DNA of 43,071 nucleotides from Gaoshiqia sediminis (GCF_025907915.1 NZ_JAPAAF010000038.1:1-43071), one strand, 5' to 3'. Positions 18,966 to 29,376 are shown, counted from the first letter of the stretch. Numbers and translations are program-made. The notes: generated by a model from the sequence alone, not told the origin.

Positions 18966-20438
18966 ATGAAAAACAGATTTTATCATAAAGCATTGTTTTT
19001 TCTCAGTGCACTTGTGCTACTGTTCTCTTGTAAAGATACGGAGACCGTAGATCCTGTACTGACTGTTTCCGAGAAGGAAATTACCATTGTGGCAGAAGGC
19101 GGGGAGGCAACGATAACCGTAGACTGTAACGACGAGTGGAATGTCAATAATTCAGCCGCCTGGTTACAGGTGGACTTCACTTCCGGTAGTAGTGGTACCG
19201 CTACCATTACAATCACAACAGCGGTTAACAACACCGGGGCCAACCGCTCGGTTATATTGCATATTAACTCGTCAAACGGCCAGTCCCGCCGGGTTAAGGT
19301 TATACAGGCGGCTTTAATATACCCAATCTACAACTTAACGCCCAAAGAACCCGATGCTACCGGTATGAGCAGTACTGCAATGGAGCTCGCGGCCAAAATG
19401 GGATTGGGCTGGAACATCGGCAACACCATGGAAGCTCCCGGAGGAGAAACGGGTTGGGGCAACCCTGCCATTACCGAAGATTATATTAAGTTTGTAAAAC
19501 AGCAAGGGTTTAACGCTATCCGCCTCCCGGTTGCATGGGATTGGAATTGGGATAAGGATTATTATGGGGATAATTACCATATTGAAGATCGCGCGAAAGC
19601 CCGTATTAAAACCGAATGGCTTGACCGCGTAAAAGAAGTGGTTGGCTACTGTGTGGACAATGACATGTACGTTTTGCTCAACATCCACTGGGATGGCGGA
19701 TGGCTGGAGAACAACTGCGTCCCGGCAAAAATGGATTCGGTTAATGCTAAACAAAAAGCCTACTGGGAGCAAATTGCCACCGCTTTGCGCGATTTTGATG
19801 AGCACCTGATGTTTGCCAGCGCCAACGAACCGAATGCAAGTAACGCCGAGCAAATGGAAGTTTTGCTGTCGTATCATCAGACCTTTGTAAACGCGGTTCG
19901 CTCCACCGGTGGACGAAACACCTACAGGTCGCTCGTTATCCAAGGGTCGCATCAGTACCTTGACGCGAGCAAGTTCCCTACGGACCCAACCCCTAATCGC
20001 CTGATGTATGAAGAGCACAACTATACCCCGTCACAATTCACTTTTCTCAGCGAAGATGTAAGCTGGGGCAATATGGTTTACTACTGGGGAGAGGGGCATC
20101 ATTCCACCATTGAGCCCGACCGGAACCCAACCTATGGAGAAGAGGCTGCCCACATTGAATTTTTCCAAAAAATGAAGAGTGAGTTTATTGATAAAGGTAT
20201 TCCCGTGCTGATGGGAGAGTATGGCGCTTACCGGCGAAATAACAGCGAACATGTTCCCTTGGACCTGGAAACACACGAGGCTTCGGTTGACTATTGGACA
20301 ACTTTTGTGACCAAACAGGCCATAGCCCATGGTGTGATACCCTTCTGGTGGGATACCGGCGGCGCTTTGGACCGAACCAACTTAACGGTAAAAGACCAAC
20401 GGACAATAGATGCCATTATGGCAGCTATTGCGGAATAG
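18966..20438 (+). CDS. BACON-GH5 endo-beta-1,4-glucanase/xyloglucanase lipoprotein
   Basis: A surface endo-glycanase that cuts a beta-1,4-glucan backbone outside the cell. Seen: a lipoprotein signal ending LFSC (Cys22) followed by KD; a BACON domain (about residues 30-115, with a CNDEWNV segment and the WLQV core); and a GH5 TIM barrel (about 125-485) with MGLGWNIGNTMEA, WGNP, RLPVAW, the acid/base Glu288 in ANEPN, and the nucleophile Glu418 in MGEYGA. The motif set resembles GH5 subfamily 4, and BACON-GH5_4 is the architecture of the endo-xyloglucanase of known Bacteroides xyloglucan loci. The length of 490 aa fits. Alternatives are endo-glucanase on cellulose, mixed-linkage glucan or glucomannan. 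All catalytic residues are present, so the enzyme should be active. Confidence 0.9.
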   Translation: MKNRFYHKALFFLSALVLLFSCKDTETVDPVLTVSEKEITIVAEGGEATITVDCNDEWNVNNSAAWLQVDFTSGSSGTATITITTAVNNTGANRSVILHINSSNGQSRRVKVIQAALIYPIYNLTPKEPDATGMSSTAMELAAKMGLGWNIGNTMEAPGGETGWGNPAITEDYIKFVKQQGFNAIRLPVAWDWNWDKDYYGDNYHIEDRAKARIKTEWLDRVKEVVGYCVDNDMYVLLNIHWDGGWLENNCVPAKMDSVNAKQKAYWEQIATALRDFDEHLMFASANEPNASNAEQMEVLLSYHQTFVNAVRSTGGRNTYRSLVIQGSHQYLDASKFPTDPTPNRLMYEEHNYTPSQFTFLSEDVSWGNMVYYWGEGHHSTIEPDRNPTYGEEAAHIEFFQKMKSEFIDKGIPVLMGEYGAYRRNNSEHVPLDLETHEASVDYWTTFVTKQAIAHGVIPFWWDTGGALDRTNLTVKDQRTIDAIMAAIAE

Positions 20439-20560
20439 CTATCCGGCAAATATTTTTGGTTGTACCTTTGCCAGGTATTACTGGGAATGCTTTAATGAAT
20501 AAAGGTGCTGGCTGGAATTAAAAAGCTGGAAAAAAATTGGCATTTTGAGTAGAGAAAGAG

Positions 20561-20595
20561 AGTTTGCCGCCGGGTTTCCCGTTGGCAAACTTTTT
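20561..20595 (+). terminator. Terminator after GH5
   Basis: AGTTTGCC (20561-20568) pairs with GGCAAACT (20584-20591), with an inner CGGG/CCCG stem, and is followed by T residues to 20595. It lies 123 nt after the GH5 stop and about 50 nt before GH43, so GH43 may depend on read-through or its own promoter. Confidence 0.7.
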
Positions 20596-20623
20596 ACTAT
20601 TTGGTCAATATTCTGATTCGTAA

Positions 20624-22228
<1,605 letters not shown>

Positions 22229-22345
22229 TGATATTGTGAGACCGGGAGAAAGATCAAGGACAACTACGAAAGAGAAAAGAAACAGCGATTCATAAAAGGG
22301 CTGGGAGAAAAATATCGTTTGACCAAAGATGAAAATACGGAAACA

Positions 22346-23701
22346 TTATTCATGAAAAAGCATGGTAAATACCGTTTCTTTTCCAGGCGTTGACTTGACT
22401 CTTAAACTGCCGCCATGCAGACGCATGATTTGACGGGAAAGACTGAGCCCAATGCCCGACCCGTGTTCGCGCGTGGTGAAAAACGGGACAAAAATCTCAT
22501 CGATCAGGTCTTGCGGGATGCCGGGGCCATTGTCTTTCACCGATATTTCAACCTGGCCCTTTCGGTTTTGGAAGGCTGTCAGTTCTATCTCGGCCGGATC
22601 GATTTCTCCCAGTGCCTCTTCCGAATTTTTTACCAAATTGATCAATACCTGCGACACCAATTTCTCATCGGCCAGGACTTTTAGTTCGGAATTTTCTGTC
22701 TTCACCGAAAACCTGATGTGGCCATCAGGTAAGTTAGCTTTGCGGAGCAGGATTATTTTTTCAAGCAAGTCATTTACCGGTATTAGTGTTTTGTTTGGTT
22801 TTGGCAGCCGGGTCAGTTGCCGGTACGATTCAACAAAACTGATCAGTCCTTTTCCTTGTTCACGGATTACGGTGAGTCCGCGAATCGTATTTTGGATCAT
22901 CTTCTCATTTACCTCGTCTGTTGAAATCGGAACGCCGTCTCTTTGATAGTAATTGCTAAGGCTTTCCGATAACGATGTTACAGGGGCAATGGAGTTCATG
23001 ATCTCGTGGGTCAGCACCCGGATGAGCTTCAACCACGAATCCAGTTCCTTTTCGTCCAGCTCCTGGTTGATGTCCTGCACCGAGAGCAGGGTTAGCTGCT
23101 CGTTTTGGCTGATAAACGGACTTGCTTTGATCAGTAAGGTTGTAGGCCCCCGGCTTCCGGTGAAACTAATCAGTTTTTGCTCGTGTTGCTGGACTTTCTT
23201 AAATGCGCTGACCAGTTTTTCATCAATTTTTTCCAACTGCTTGAGGTGGGTGAATTGCTCCATCCCGAATAATCTTTTCAGGCTGCTATTGGCATGTAAC
23301 ACAAATCCTTTTTCATTACAGGTAAAAATACCAGTGCCCACATGCTCAATCAATGCCCTGAAATACTGCTCCTGCCGGTGGGTTTCTATTTTTATTTGTT
23401 GAATGTACTGGTTTACCTGGCTCAGTTTCTTATTCAGTTCGTAGATGATCTTGTCGTTTCTTTTGGATGGGAAAGCCTGGCTAAAATCTTCATTTTTGAT
23501 TGCCTCAAAAAAGTAGTTGATTCGTTCATTAACCTGGTTTTGATAACGAAGAAGATTGCTGATCTGGAAAATCAGCAGAACACCAAAACTGATACTGAAA
23601 ATAAGGGACACACTTGCAAATACCGACCAGCCCAATCCAAATGCAACAATTGCAATTAGCAGTATCCGGCAAAAAATATTGAAAAGGAATGAATATCTCA
23701 T
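22346..23701 (-). CDS. Sensor histidine kinase with PAS domain, partner of sigma-54 regulator
   Basis: A membrane kinase that should phosphorylate the adjacent sigma-54 response regulator. Seen: two N-terminal transmembrane helices with a very short loop (about residues 6-48), a linker helix, a PAS-like domain (about 110-215, GTGIFTCNEKGFVLHAN), phospho-acceptor His232 in LTHEIMNSIAPV, and an ATPase domain with an N-box (LINLVKNSEEAL), DNGPGIPQ and GSGIGLSLS. There is no sizeable periplasmic sensor, so the signal is probably sensed in the membrane or cytoplasm. The start ATG shares one base with the regulator stop (TGATG), so the two are translationally coupled; a TTG three bases upstream is possible but less likely. 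The length of 451 aa is normal. Confidence 0.92.
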   Translation of the reverse strand: MRYSFLFNIFCRILLIAIVAFGLGWSVFASVSLIFSISFGVLLIFQISNLLRYQNQVNERINYFFEAIKNEDFSQAFPSKRNDKIIYELNKKLSQVNQYIQQIKIETHRQEQYFRALIEHVGTGIFTCNEKGFVLHANSSLKRLFGMEQFTHLKQLEKIDEKLVSAFKKVQQHEQKLISFTGSRGPTTLLIKASPFISQNEQLTLLSVQDINQELDEKELDSWLKLIRVLTHEIMNSIAPVTSLSESLSNYYQRDGVPISTDEVNEKMIQNTIRGLTVIREQGKGLISFVESYRQLTRLPKPNKTLIPVNDLLEKIILLRKANLPDGHIRFSVKTENSELKVLADEKLVSQVLINLVKNSEEALGEIDPAEIELTAFQNRKGQVEISVKDNGPGIPQDLIDEIFVPFFTTREHGSGIGLSLSRQIMRLHGGSLRVKSTPGKETVFTMLFHE

Positions 23702-25065
23702 CAAAGGCCGAATTTTTTCATTTTATTATATAGCGTTTGCCGGGTAATGCCGAGTTGGTCGGCAGCAGCGCTTACGTTGCCCGGGGTTTTCTCCAAGGCA
23801 AGCATGATCAGTCGTTTCTCCATTTCTTCCAGTTTCAGGGTGTCATTCTCTGTTTTATTCCCGCTAACCGGACGCAAAAAGAAATCATCAGCTTTCAGCA
23901 CGTTGTTTTCGCTTAAAATGACCGCTTTCTCGATACTGTGCTCCAACTCGCGGATATTTCCCGGCCAGTTGTATTTCAGCAGTTTTTCCTGGGCCTGGTT
24001 GTTGAACTTTAGCGATGGTTTATCGTATTTGTAAGCATATTTTTTCAGAAAGAAATCTGCCAGTACCAGGATGTCGTTTCCCCGTTCGCGCAATGGCGGG
24101 ATTTCAATCTGGATCGTGTTGATCCGGTACAGCAAGTCTTCGCGGAATAAGCCTTTTTCAACCAGCTCCGAGAGATTTTTGTTGGTGGCACAAATTAGCC
24201 GGATGTCAACCGGGATAGGCTGGTTGGAGCCAATGCGGGTGATTTCGCGGTTTTGCAGGGCGGCCAGCAATTTGGCCTGAAGGTGAAAGGACAGATTGCC
24301 GATCTCGTCTAAAAAAAGTGTGCCTTTGTTGGCCACTTCAAATTTCCCGGCGCGGTTTTCCCGGGCATCGGTAAAGGCACCTTTCACATGGCCAAACAGC
24401 TCGCTTTCGAACAGCGATTCACTCACGGCCCCCATATCAACACTCACCATCATCTCGCTGCTTCGGTTCGACAAACGGTGAATTTCCCTGGCAACCAGTT
24501 CTTTCCCTGTCCCGTTTTCGCCGGTTATCAGGATGTTGGTGTCGGTTTTGGCAACCTTTCGCACGATGGATAAAACCTGCATCAGCTCGGGCGATGATCC
24601 GATGATGAACTTTTCATCCTGATTGATCACTTTCTTGAGTTCTTTCTCCCTTAATTTCAAGTTTTTTACCTCCTGGCGTGACATGCTTAGTTGGATGGCC
24701 GATTTTACCGTTGCCAACATTTTTGAATTTTCCCATGGTTTCAACACAAAATCGGTAGCGCCTGATTTCAACGCTTTTACCGCCAGTTCAACATCTCCGT
24801 AAGCAGTAATCAGCACAACCGAAATTTCCGGGTGGTTTTCTTTAATCTGCTGAAGCCAATATATTCCTTCGTTTCCGGTATTGACACCGGCCTTAAAATT
24901 CATATCCAGCAGTACCAAATGATAAGGCGCCTTGCGAAGTTCACTGATTAACAGGTTTGGATTGGATAAACATTCTACTTTGTCGAACTCGGGCGAAAGC
25001 AAGATTTCAAGCGCACTCAGTACACTTTTGTTGTCGTCAACTACCAGGATGTTTCCTTTGGGCAT
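23701..25065 (-). CDS. NtrC-type sigma-54-dependent response regulator
   Basis: An enhancer-binding activator of sigma-54 promoters, probably of the divergent small-protein gene and efflux operon. Seen: a receiver domain with VVDDN and phospho-acceptor Asp54 in VLLDMNF; a long linker; an AAA+ domain with Walker A GENGTGKE (182-189), the sigma-54 contact loop GAFTDA (229-234) and DEIG (253-256); and a C-terminal Fis-type helix-turn-helix (SAAADQLGITRQTLYNKM). The frame is open upstream to 25179, but the added 38 residues have no domain, so I chose ATG 25065, just before the receiver (MPKGNILVVDD). This gives 454 aa, normal for the family. GAFTDA is intact, so sigma-54 dependence is strongly expected. 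Confidence 0.94.
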   Translation of the reverse strand: MPKGNILVVDDNKSVLSALEILLSPEFDKVECLSNPNLLISELRKAPYHLVLLDMNFKAGVNTGNEGIYWLQQIKENHPEISVVLITAYGDVELAVKALKSGATDFVLKPWENSKMLATVKSAIQLSMSRQEVKNLKLREKELKKVINQDEKFIIGSSPELMQVLSIVRKVAKTDTNILITGENGTGKELVAREIHRLSNRSSEMMVSVDMGAVSESLFESELFGHVKGAFTDARENRAGKFEVANKGTLFLDEIGNLSFHLQAKLLAALQNREITRIGSNQPIPVDIRLICATNKNLSELVEKGLFREDLLYRINTIQIEIPPLRERGNDILVLADFFLKKYAYKYDKPSLKFNNQAQEKLLKYNWPGNIRELEHSIEKAVILSENNVLKADDFFLRPVSGNKTENDTLKLEEMEKRLIMLALEKTPGNVSAAADQLGITRQTLYNKMKKFGL

Positions 25066-25200
25066 TTTTATTTCAAAATTAGCGAGAGCGTGATTCAGAG
25101 TCAATGAAGTGTCAATTTTTTTTACGATTTTTTGCCAATTATTTTTACATGTTTTCTGGTTTTGGTTTTTAATGTGCATATATTCAGCTTGTTATTGTTC

Positions 25201-25215
25201 TGGCAAAGGGTTGGT
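25201..25215 (+). promoter_or_regulatory. Candidate sigma-54 (-24/-12) promoter of the WMT-repeat gene
   Basis: TGGCAAAGGGTTGGT matches the sigma-54 consensus TGGCAC-N4-TTGCW with two mismatches and the correct spacing. It lies 52 nt before the start codon of the 164-aa gene and divergent from a GAFTDA-bearing regulator. A sister site with the same TGGCA-N5-TTGG form lies before the TolC gene. Confidence 0.65.
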
Positions 25216-25267
25216 ATAGCTAGTAATTGAAAAGACAGATTAACCAACATTTAAACAGGACAAGAAT

Positions 25268-25762
25268 ATGAAAACAGAAGTCGAAAACAGAGAGAGGTCG
25301 GTAGAATACGCAATTGTTATTCGAATGCTGACTGTAATAGCAAGTATTGTTTTGGTAAGCTATACTGTAAGCGCACAAGAACTTTGGGAACAATTACTGA
25401 CTCACAACAGCTTTGGGGAAATAGCCATTTTAATGGCTGAGGAACATGAAACTGCATTAACTGTTAGCCTCGGAGAGTTGAACCCAGAAAAACCAACGAC
25501 AAATTTAGCTGCAAGTTTTTTCAGGGAACCGGTAGTTGATGAATGCCTCGAGCTGGAAAGCTGGATGACCGATGACGTGTACTTTGGAGCCTGTAATTTC
25601 ATGTTTCAAATCGAACCGGAACCGGCTCTTGACATTGAAAGTTGGATGACCGATGAAGCTTATTTTGGAAATCCATACGCAGATGAGGCAGACAGAGAAC
25701 TGGAGTTGGAAGCCTGGATGACCAACGATAGCTACTGGACCGCGAAACAACATGGTAACTGA
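25268..25762 (+). CDS. Small exported protein with three W-M-T repeats, unknown function
   Basis: I do not recognise a family. Seen: 164 aa; a charged N-terminus, then a hydrophobic segment with a likely cleavage near SAQ (about residues 18-38); a middle region with no clear motif; and three copies of a 14-residue repeat at 94-107, 121-134 and 145-158. The repeats read LELESWMTDDVYFG, LDIESWMTDEAYFG and LELEAWMTNDSYWT, separated by 10-13 acidic residues. The mature protein is strongly acidic. The gene has its own candidate sigma-54 promoter 52 nt upstream and its own terminator 44 nt downstream. It sits between a sigma-54 two-component system and an efflux operon with a matching promoter, so it is probably induced together with the pump. 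A role as chaperone, stress buffer or feedback signal is pure inference. An in-frame ATG at 25325 (Met20) would shorten the N-terminus. Confidence 0.8.
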   Translation: MKTEVENRERSVEYAIVIRMLTVIASIVLVSYTVSAQELWEQLLTHNSFGEIAILMAEEHETALTVSLGELNPEKPTTNLAASFFREPVVDECLELESWMTDDVYFGACNFMFQIEPEPALDIESWMTDEAYFGNPYADEADRELELEAWMTNDSYWTAKQHGN

Positions 25763-25805
25763 TGAATCAATAACCGCTAAATCGTTCAAGGATGTCAATG
25801 AATTA

Positions 25806-25847
25806 GACAAAAGGTTGTCAAATAATTTTACAACTCCTTGTCTTTTT
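25806..25847 (+). terminator. Likely terminator of the WMT-repeat gene
   Basis: GACAA (25806-25810) pairs with TTGTC (25838-25842) and GTTGT (25814-25818) with ACAAC (25830-25834), with a small internal loop, and five T residues follow. It separates the small gene from the pump operon, which has its own promoter. Confidence 0.6.
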
Positions 25848-25885
25848 GAGTTACTAAAATGCTCAATGTTAGTGAATTGAAATTT

Positions 25886-25900
25886 TGGCATTGAATTGGA
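25886..25900 (+). promoter_or_regulatory. Candidate sigma-54 (-24/-12) promoter of the efflux operon
   Basis: TGGCATTGAATTGGA matches TGGCAC-N4-TTGCW with two mismatches. The TGGCA and TTGG blocks have exactly the spacing seen at 25201-25215. It ends 28 nt before the start codon of the TolC-family gene. Confidence 0.65.
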
Positions 25901-25928
25901 GAACGGTTTTGTAACAGAAATCAAGAAG

Positions 25929-27269
25929 ATGAAACAAACATATATCATATTATTGCACGTATTCATGATAGCCGTTGCCGGTTCAATCCATGCCCAGGAA
26001 AGCTGGACGCTGAATCAATGCATCGAATATGCACTTAACAACAACCTGGATCATCGGTTGTACGAACTGGACGAACAGATGGCAAAAGTGGATGCAACAC
26101 AATCGAAATTGAATTTGCTGCCTTCGCTTTCAATATCTTCCTCGGCCGGTACCAGTTATGGCCGCTCTATCGATCCAAATACCAACGGCGTGATCAATAC
26201 CGAGTTCTTCAACAACAGCAACAGCTTAAATTCATCGATTGGTTTATTCAACGGGTTTACTCAACAGAACAGGATTGCATATTCGAAGTTCAGGTTGCAG
26301 GCTTCCCGGTATCAAAGAGTTAATTTCCAGGATGATCTGGCATTCGGTATTTCAATGGCTTATTATGATGTGGTATATTTTGAGGGTGTTGTCGAGATTG
26401 TACGAGAGCAACTCAAGTTGTCGGAATTTAACTTGAAGAAAACAGAAACACAAATAGCAACAGGATTGAAAGCCAAAACCGATTTGGCCGAAATGCAGGC
26501 AACCTACGAAAGAGAAAAGCTCAGCCTCATTCAGTCTGAAAACAATTTAGAAGAAGCAAAACTGAATCTTGGCCGGCAAATGAACTTGCCGGCCGGGCAG
26601 TTGATCCGCATCGTGAGTGATGCAGGGGAGCCAGTTGATACCCAAAATCTTCGGTTGTCGTCTGACTCTCTTTTTGCTTCGTTTGTTCAGATTTCGCCCT
26701 ATGTGAAAATGTCTGAAGCAAACCTTGACGCTGCCGGAAAAAATATAGCCATGGTCCGTGGTCAATATTTTCCTTCTGTTTATTTAAGAGCTTCGGTAAA
26801 TACAGGTTATTCCGATACTTACCGCGATCAGGACGGGAAAACCTTTTCATTTTCCGATCAGATCGATAATAACATGAGCCAGTATGTAGGGGCATCTGTC
26901 ACGATCCCCATTTTTGGGCGCAACCAGGTACGAAGTGAGGTCCGTAAAGCCAAATTGTACCGGGACGATGCACTTGCCGAGGTCGAAAAATCCAAACAAG
27001 CAGTGTATTACGAATTGATTAACAATACCCGCGAATTGCAGGCCCTGTTTGCTGAATATGTTCAAACCAAAAAACAAGTTGAAGCGGATGAGTTGGCCTA
27101 CCAGGTTGCCCGTCGGAAATATGATGAAGGATTGATTGATGTGATTGAATTGCTTGCTGTAAAAAGTCGTTTAAGCGAAGCGCAAGGGCATCTTCTCCTT
27201 ACCGGATTGCAGTGGAAAATTAAAGACAAGGTACTCGAATTCTATAAGGGAATTAGGTTCTGGGAATAA
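25929..27269 (+). CDS. TolC-family outer-membrane efflux protein
   Basis: The outer-membrane channel of the export system. Seen: a signal peptide ending near SIHAQ; the usual start of the first repeat, SWTLNQCIEYALNNN; two outer-membrane efflux repeats with long alpha-helical stretches (for example EIVREQLKLSEFNLKKTETQIATG); a second half with VGASVTIPIFGRNQ, which is diagnostic of the family; and the helix RRKYDEGLIDVIELL. Length (446 aa) is normal. An upstream in-frame TTG at 25896 overlaps the candidate sigma-54 promoter and precedes the signal peptide, so ATG 25929 is preferred. It is the first gene of the pump operon; the HlyD-like gene follows 63 nt later. Confidence 0.93.
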   Translation: MKQTYIILLHVFMIAVAGSIHAQESWTLNQCIEYALNNNLDHRLYELDEQMAKVDATQSKLNLLPSLSISSSAGTSYGRSIDPNTNGVINTEFFNNSNSLNSSIGLFNGFTQQNRIAYSKFRLQASRYQRVNFQDDLAFGISMAYYDVVYFEGVVEIVREQLKLSEFNLKKTETQIATGLKAKTDLAEMQATYEREKLSLIQSENNLEEAKLNLGRQMNLPAGQLIRIVSDAGEPVDTQNLRLSSDSLFASFVQISPYVKMSEANLDAAGKNIAMVRGQYFPSVYLRASVNTGYSDTYRDQDGKTFSFSDQIDNNMSQYVGASVTIPIFGRNQVRSEVRKAKLYRDDALAEVEKSKQAVYYELINNTRELQALFAEYVQTKKQVEADELAYQVARRKYDEGLIDVIELLAVKSRLSEAQGHLLLTGLQWKIKDKVLEFYKGIRFWE

Positions 27270-27332
27270 TTTTACCCAACCCAATCGTTACAATAAAATC
27301 AATAAATACAGCATTTTAAAAAACAGTTTCGT

Positions 27333-28589
27333 ATGTCAATGGACAGAGTCATAGAAAAGAAAAAAGGAATTAAACTTAAGTACATTTTTGGGGGAGTTGG
27401 AGTGCTTGTCCTGGTGTTTTTGGTATATACTATATTCTTCACGGAACACCAGTCGGTTTACCGCGCAGAAAAAGACAAGCTGACCGTGAGTACCGTGGAG
27501 GATGGTCTGTTTAATGATTATATCACCGTAATTGGCCAGGTTGAACCCATCACGACCATTTATCTGGATGCCATTGAGGGTGGTCGGGTTGAAGAACGTT
27601 TAATTGAAGAAGGCGCCATGGTGGAAAAGGGCGATGTGATCCTGAAATTGGAGAACAAACAACTTTATCAAACCATCCTGAACAGCGAAGCCGCACTGGC
27701 CGAGAAAGAAAACTACCTCCGAAACACGCGGATCGGGTTTGAAACAGAACTCATTCAGTCGCGCAAAAATTTGCTGGACAATACTTACCGGCTCACTCGT
27801 AAAAAGAGGACATTTGAGCAATACGAAAAATTGTTCAGCGAAGAACTGATTTCGAAAGAAGATCACCTGCAGGCAAAAGAAGATTATGAATATGAAGTGA
27901 AAATGCTGGAAATTAACAAACTAAAATCCCGGAATGATTCGATGATCCGGGTTACATCGATGAAAACACTTGAAACCGACCTGCAAAAAATGCGTCAAAT
28001 GCTGGAACTGGTTAGGGAAAGATTGGATAATCTGAATGTGAAAGCACCTGTTGACGGACAGTTGGGCATGTTGGATGCTGAGGTTGGACAATCCATCAAC
28101 CAGGGACAGCGCATTGGGATGGTTCATGTATTGACAAACTATAAAGTGAACGCCAAAATTGACGAACATTACATCGACCGCGTCCGGCGCGATCTGAAGG
28201 CCACTTTCGATCGGAATGCGACCAGTTACCGGCTGAATGTGAAGAAAGTATATCCCGAGGTGAGGGAAGGACAGTTTAAAATAGATATGGTTTTTGAAGG
28301 AGAAAAGCCTGACAATATCCGGGCCGGACAAACTTACCATGTCAAATTGGAACTGGGCCAGTCCGAAAAAGCAGTTTTGTTACCGCGCGGTGGCTTTTTT
28401 CAAAGTACCGGTGGCCAATGGGTTTTTGTGCTCAGCGAAAACGGGACCGAAGCTACCCGCCGCCCTGTCCGGATAGGAAAGCAGAATCCGCAATATTACG
28501 AAGTGCTTGAAGGGCTACAGCCAGGAGAACAGGTCATAACGTCGAGTTATGAATTATTTGGCAATAACGATAAAATTGTGTTTAAATAA
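27333..28589 (+). CDS. HlyD/RND-type periplasmic adaptor (membrane fusion protein)
   Basis: The periplasmic adaptor that links the inner-membrane ABC transporter with the TolC-like channel. Seen: an N-terminal membrane anchor (about residues 18-36); a barrel-sandwich/lipoyl half (VIGQVEPITTIYLDAIEGGRV); a long coiled-coil hairpin (about 110-235, with KENYLR, ESKEDHLQAKEDYEYE-like heptads and LQKMRQMLELVRERL); the second lipoyl half (VKAPVDGQLGMLDAEVGQ); and a beta-barrel with membrane-proximal domain (about 270-415, with EGLQPGEQVITSSYELFG). The length of 418 aa is usual for MacA-like adaptors. It sits between the TolC and ATPase genes of the same operon. Confidence 0.92.
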   Translation: MSMDRVIEKKKGIKLKYIFGGVGVLVLVFLVYTIFFTEHQSVYRAEKDKLTVSTVEDGLFNDYITVIGQVEPITTIYLDAIEGGRVEERLIEEGAMVEKGDVILKLENKQLYQTILNSEAALAEKENYLRNTRIGFETELIQSRKNLLDNTYRLTRKKRTFEQYEKLFSEELISKEDHLQAKEDYEYEVKMLEINKLKSRNDSMIRVTSMKTLETDLQKMRQMLELVRERLDNLNVKAPVDGQLGMLDAEVGQSINQGQRIGMVHVLTNYKVNAKIDEHYIDRVRRDLKATFDRNATSYRLNVKKVYPEVREGQFKIDMVFEGEKPDNIRAGQTYHVKLELGQSEKAVLLPRGGFFQSTGGQWVFVLSENGTEATRRPVRIGKQNPQYYEVLEGLQPGEQVITSSYELFGNNDKIVFK

Positions 28590-28663
28590 TCGATTCTTTT
28601 AACCGAAAATCACTTCAGGAGAAACTGATCAGGTAACAAGACAATAAAACTAAAAAACGCAAA

Positions 28664-28670
28664 AGGAAGG
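28664..28670 (+). promoter_or_regulatory. Strong Shine-Dalgarno before the ABC ATPase
   Basis: AGGAAGG lies 7 nt before the ATG at 28678. Such a purine-rich site stands out because most genes in this window lack a clear Shine-Dalgarno sequence; it may raise ATPase translation within the operon. Confidence 0.45.
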
Positions 28671-28677
28671 TATTAAA

Positions 28678-29376
28678 ATGATAAAAACAGTCAATTTAAC
28701 CAAAGTATTTCGCACGGAAGAAATTGAAACCAGTGCGTTGAATCAAGTGAGCCTTCATGTGCAGAAAGGCGAGTTTGTAGCCATAATGGGGCCGTCAGGT
28801 TGTGGCAAGTCTACCTTGCTCAACATTATCGGCTTGCTCGATAACCCTTCGGATGGCGACTATTATTTCGATGGGAAAGAAGTTGGCCGACTGAAAGAGC
28901 GGAACCGAACCCAGCTTCGAAAAGGGAACATTGGCTTTGTGTTCCAAAGTTTTAACCTGATTGATGAGTTAAATGTGTATGAAAATGTTGAGCTGCCACT
29001 CATCTACCTGAAGATGAGTACCAGGGAAAGGAAAGACCGGGTTGAAACGGTGTTGGAGCGGATGAAGATCAGCCATCGCCGTAAACACTTTCCGCAGCAA
29101 CTTTCCGGCGGGCAGCAGCAACGCGTAGCTATTGCCCGGGCTGTGGTTGCCAATCCCAAGTTGATCCTGGCTGATGAGCCAACCGGTAACCTCGACTCCA
29201 AAAACGGATTGGAAGTGATGAACCTGCTCACGGAACTCAACCGCGAAGGGACTACAATCGTCATGGTGACCCACTCGTTGCATGACTCCGAATTTGCCCA
29301 TCGCGTGGTGAACTTGTTCGACGGCCAGATCATCACCGAAGAAGTGAAACGTCAAATGGCCGATATGCTGCTTTAA
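28678..29376 (+). CDS. MacB/LolD-type ABC transporter ATPase
   Basis: The cytoplasmic ATPase that powers the two FtsX-type permeases. Seen: Walker A GPSGCGKST (residues 38-46), Q-loop FVFQSFNL, signature LSGGQQQR (142-149), Walker B LILADEP (162-168) and the NLDS D-loop, and an H-loop histidine in MVTHS. The length of 232 aa is typical of the stand-alone ATPases of the MacB/LolD group, which drive periplasmic mechanotransmission and do not move substrate through the membrane. All catalytic motifs are intact. The first permease gene starts 24 nt after its stop. Confidence 0.95.
   Translation: MIKTVNLTKVFRTEEIETSALNQVSLHVQKGEFVAIMGPSGCGKSTLLNIIGLLDNPSDGDYYFDGKEVGRLKERNRTQLRKGNIGFVFQSFNLIDELNVYENVELPLIYLKMSTRERKDRVETVLERMKISHRRKHFPQQLSGGQQQRVAIARAVVANPKLILADEPTGNLDSKNGLEVMNLLTELNREGTTIVMVTHSLHDSEFAHRVVNLFDGQIITEEVKRQMADMLL

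Noticed and set aside
20447-20463. GGCA...TTGG pattern after GH5 resembling a sigma-54 site
   Set aside because: The spacing between the two GG pairs is one base too long for a sigma-54 promoter and no gene starts at the right distance.
22250-22393. A + strand frame between the convergent GH43 and kinase genes with a run of charged residues (EREKKQRFIKGLGEKY)
   Set aside because: Only about 45 codons, no start codon in context, and its second half lies antisense to the kinase 3' end; composition is simply purine-rich.
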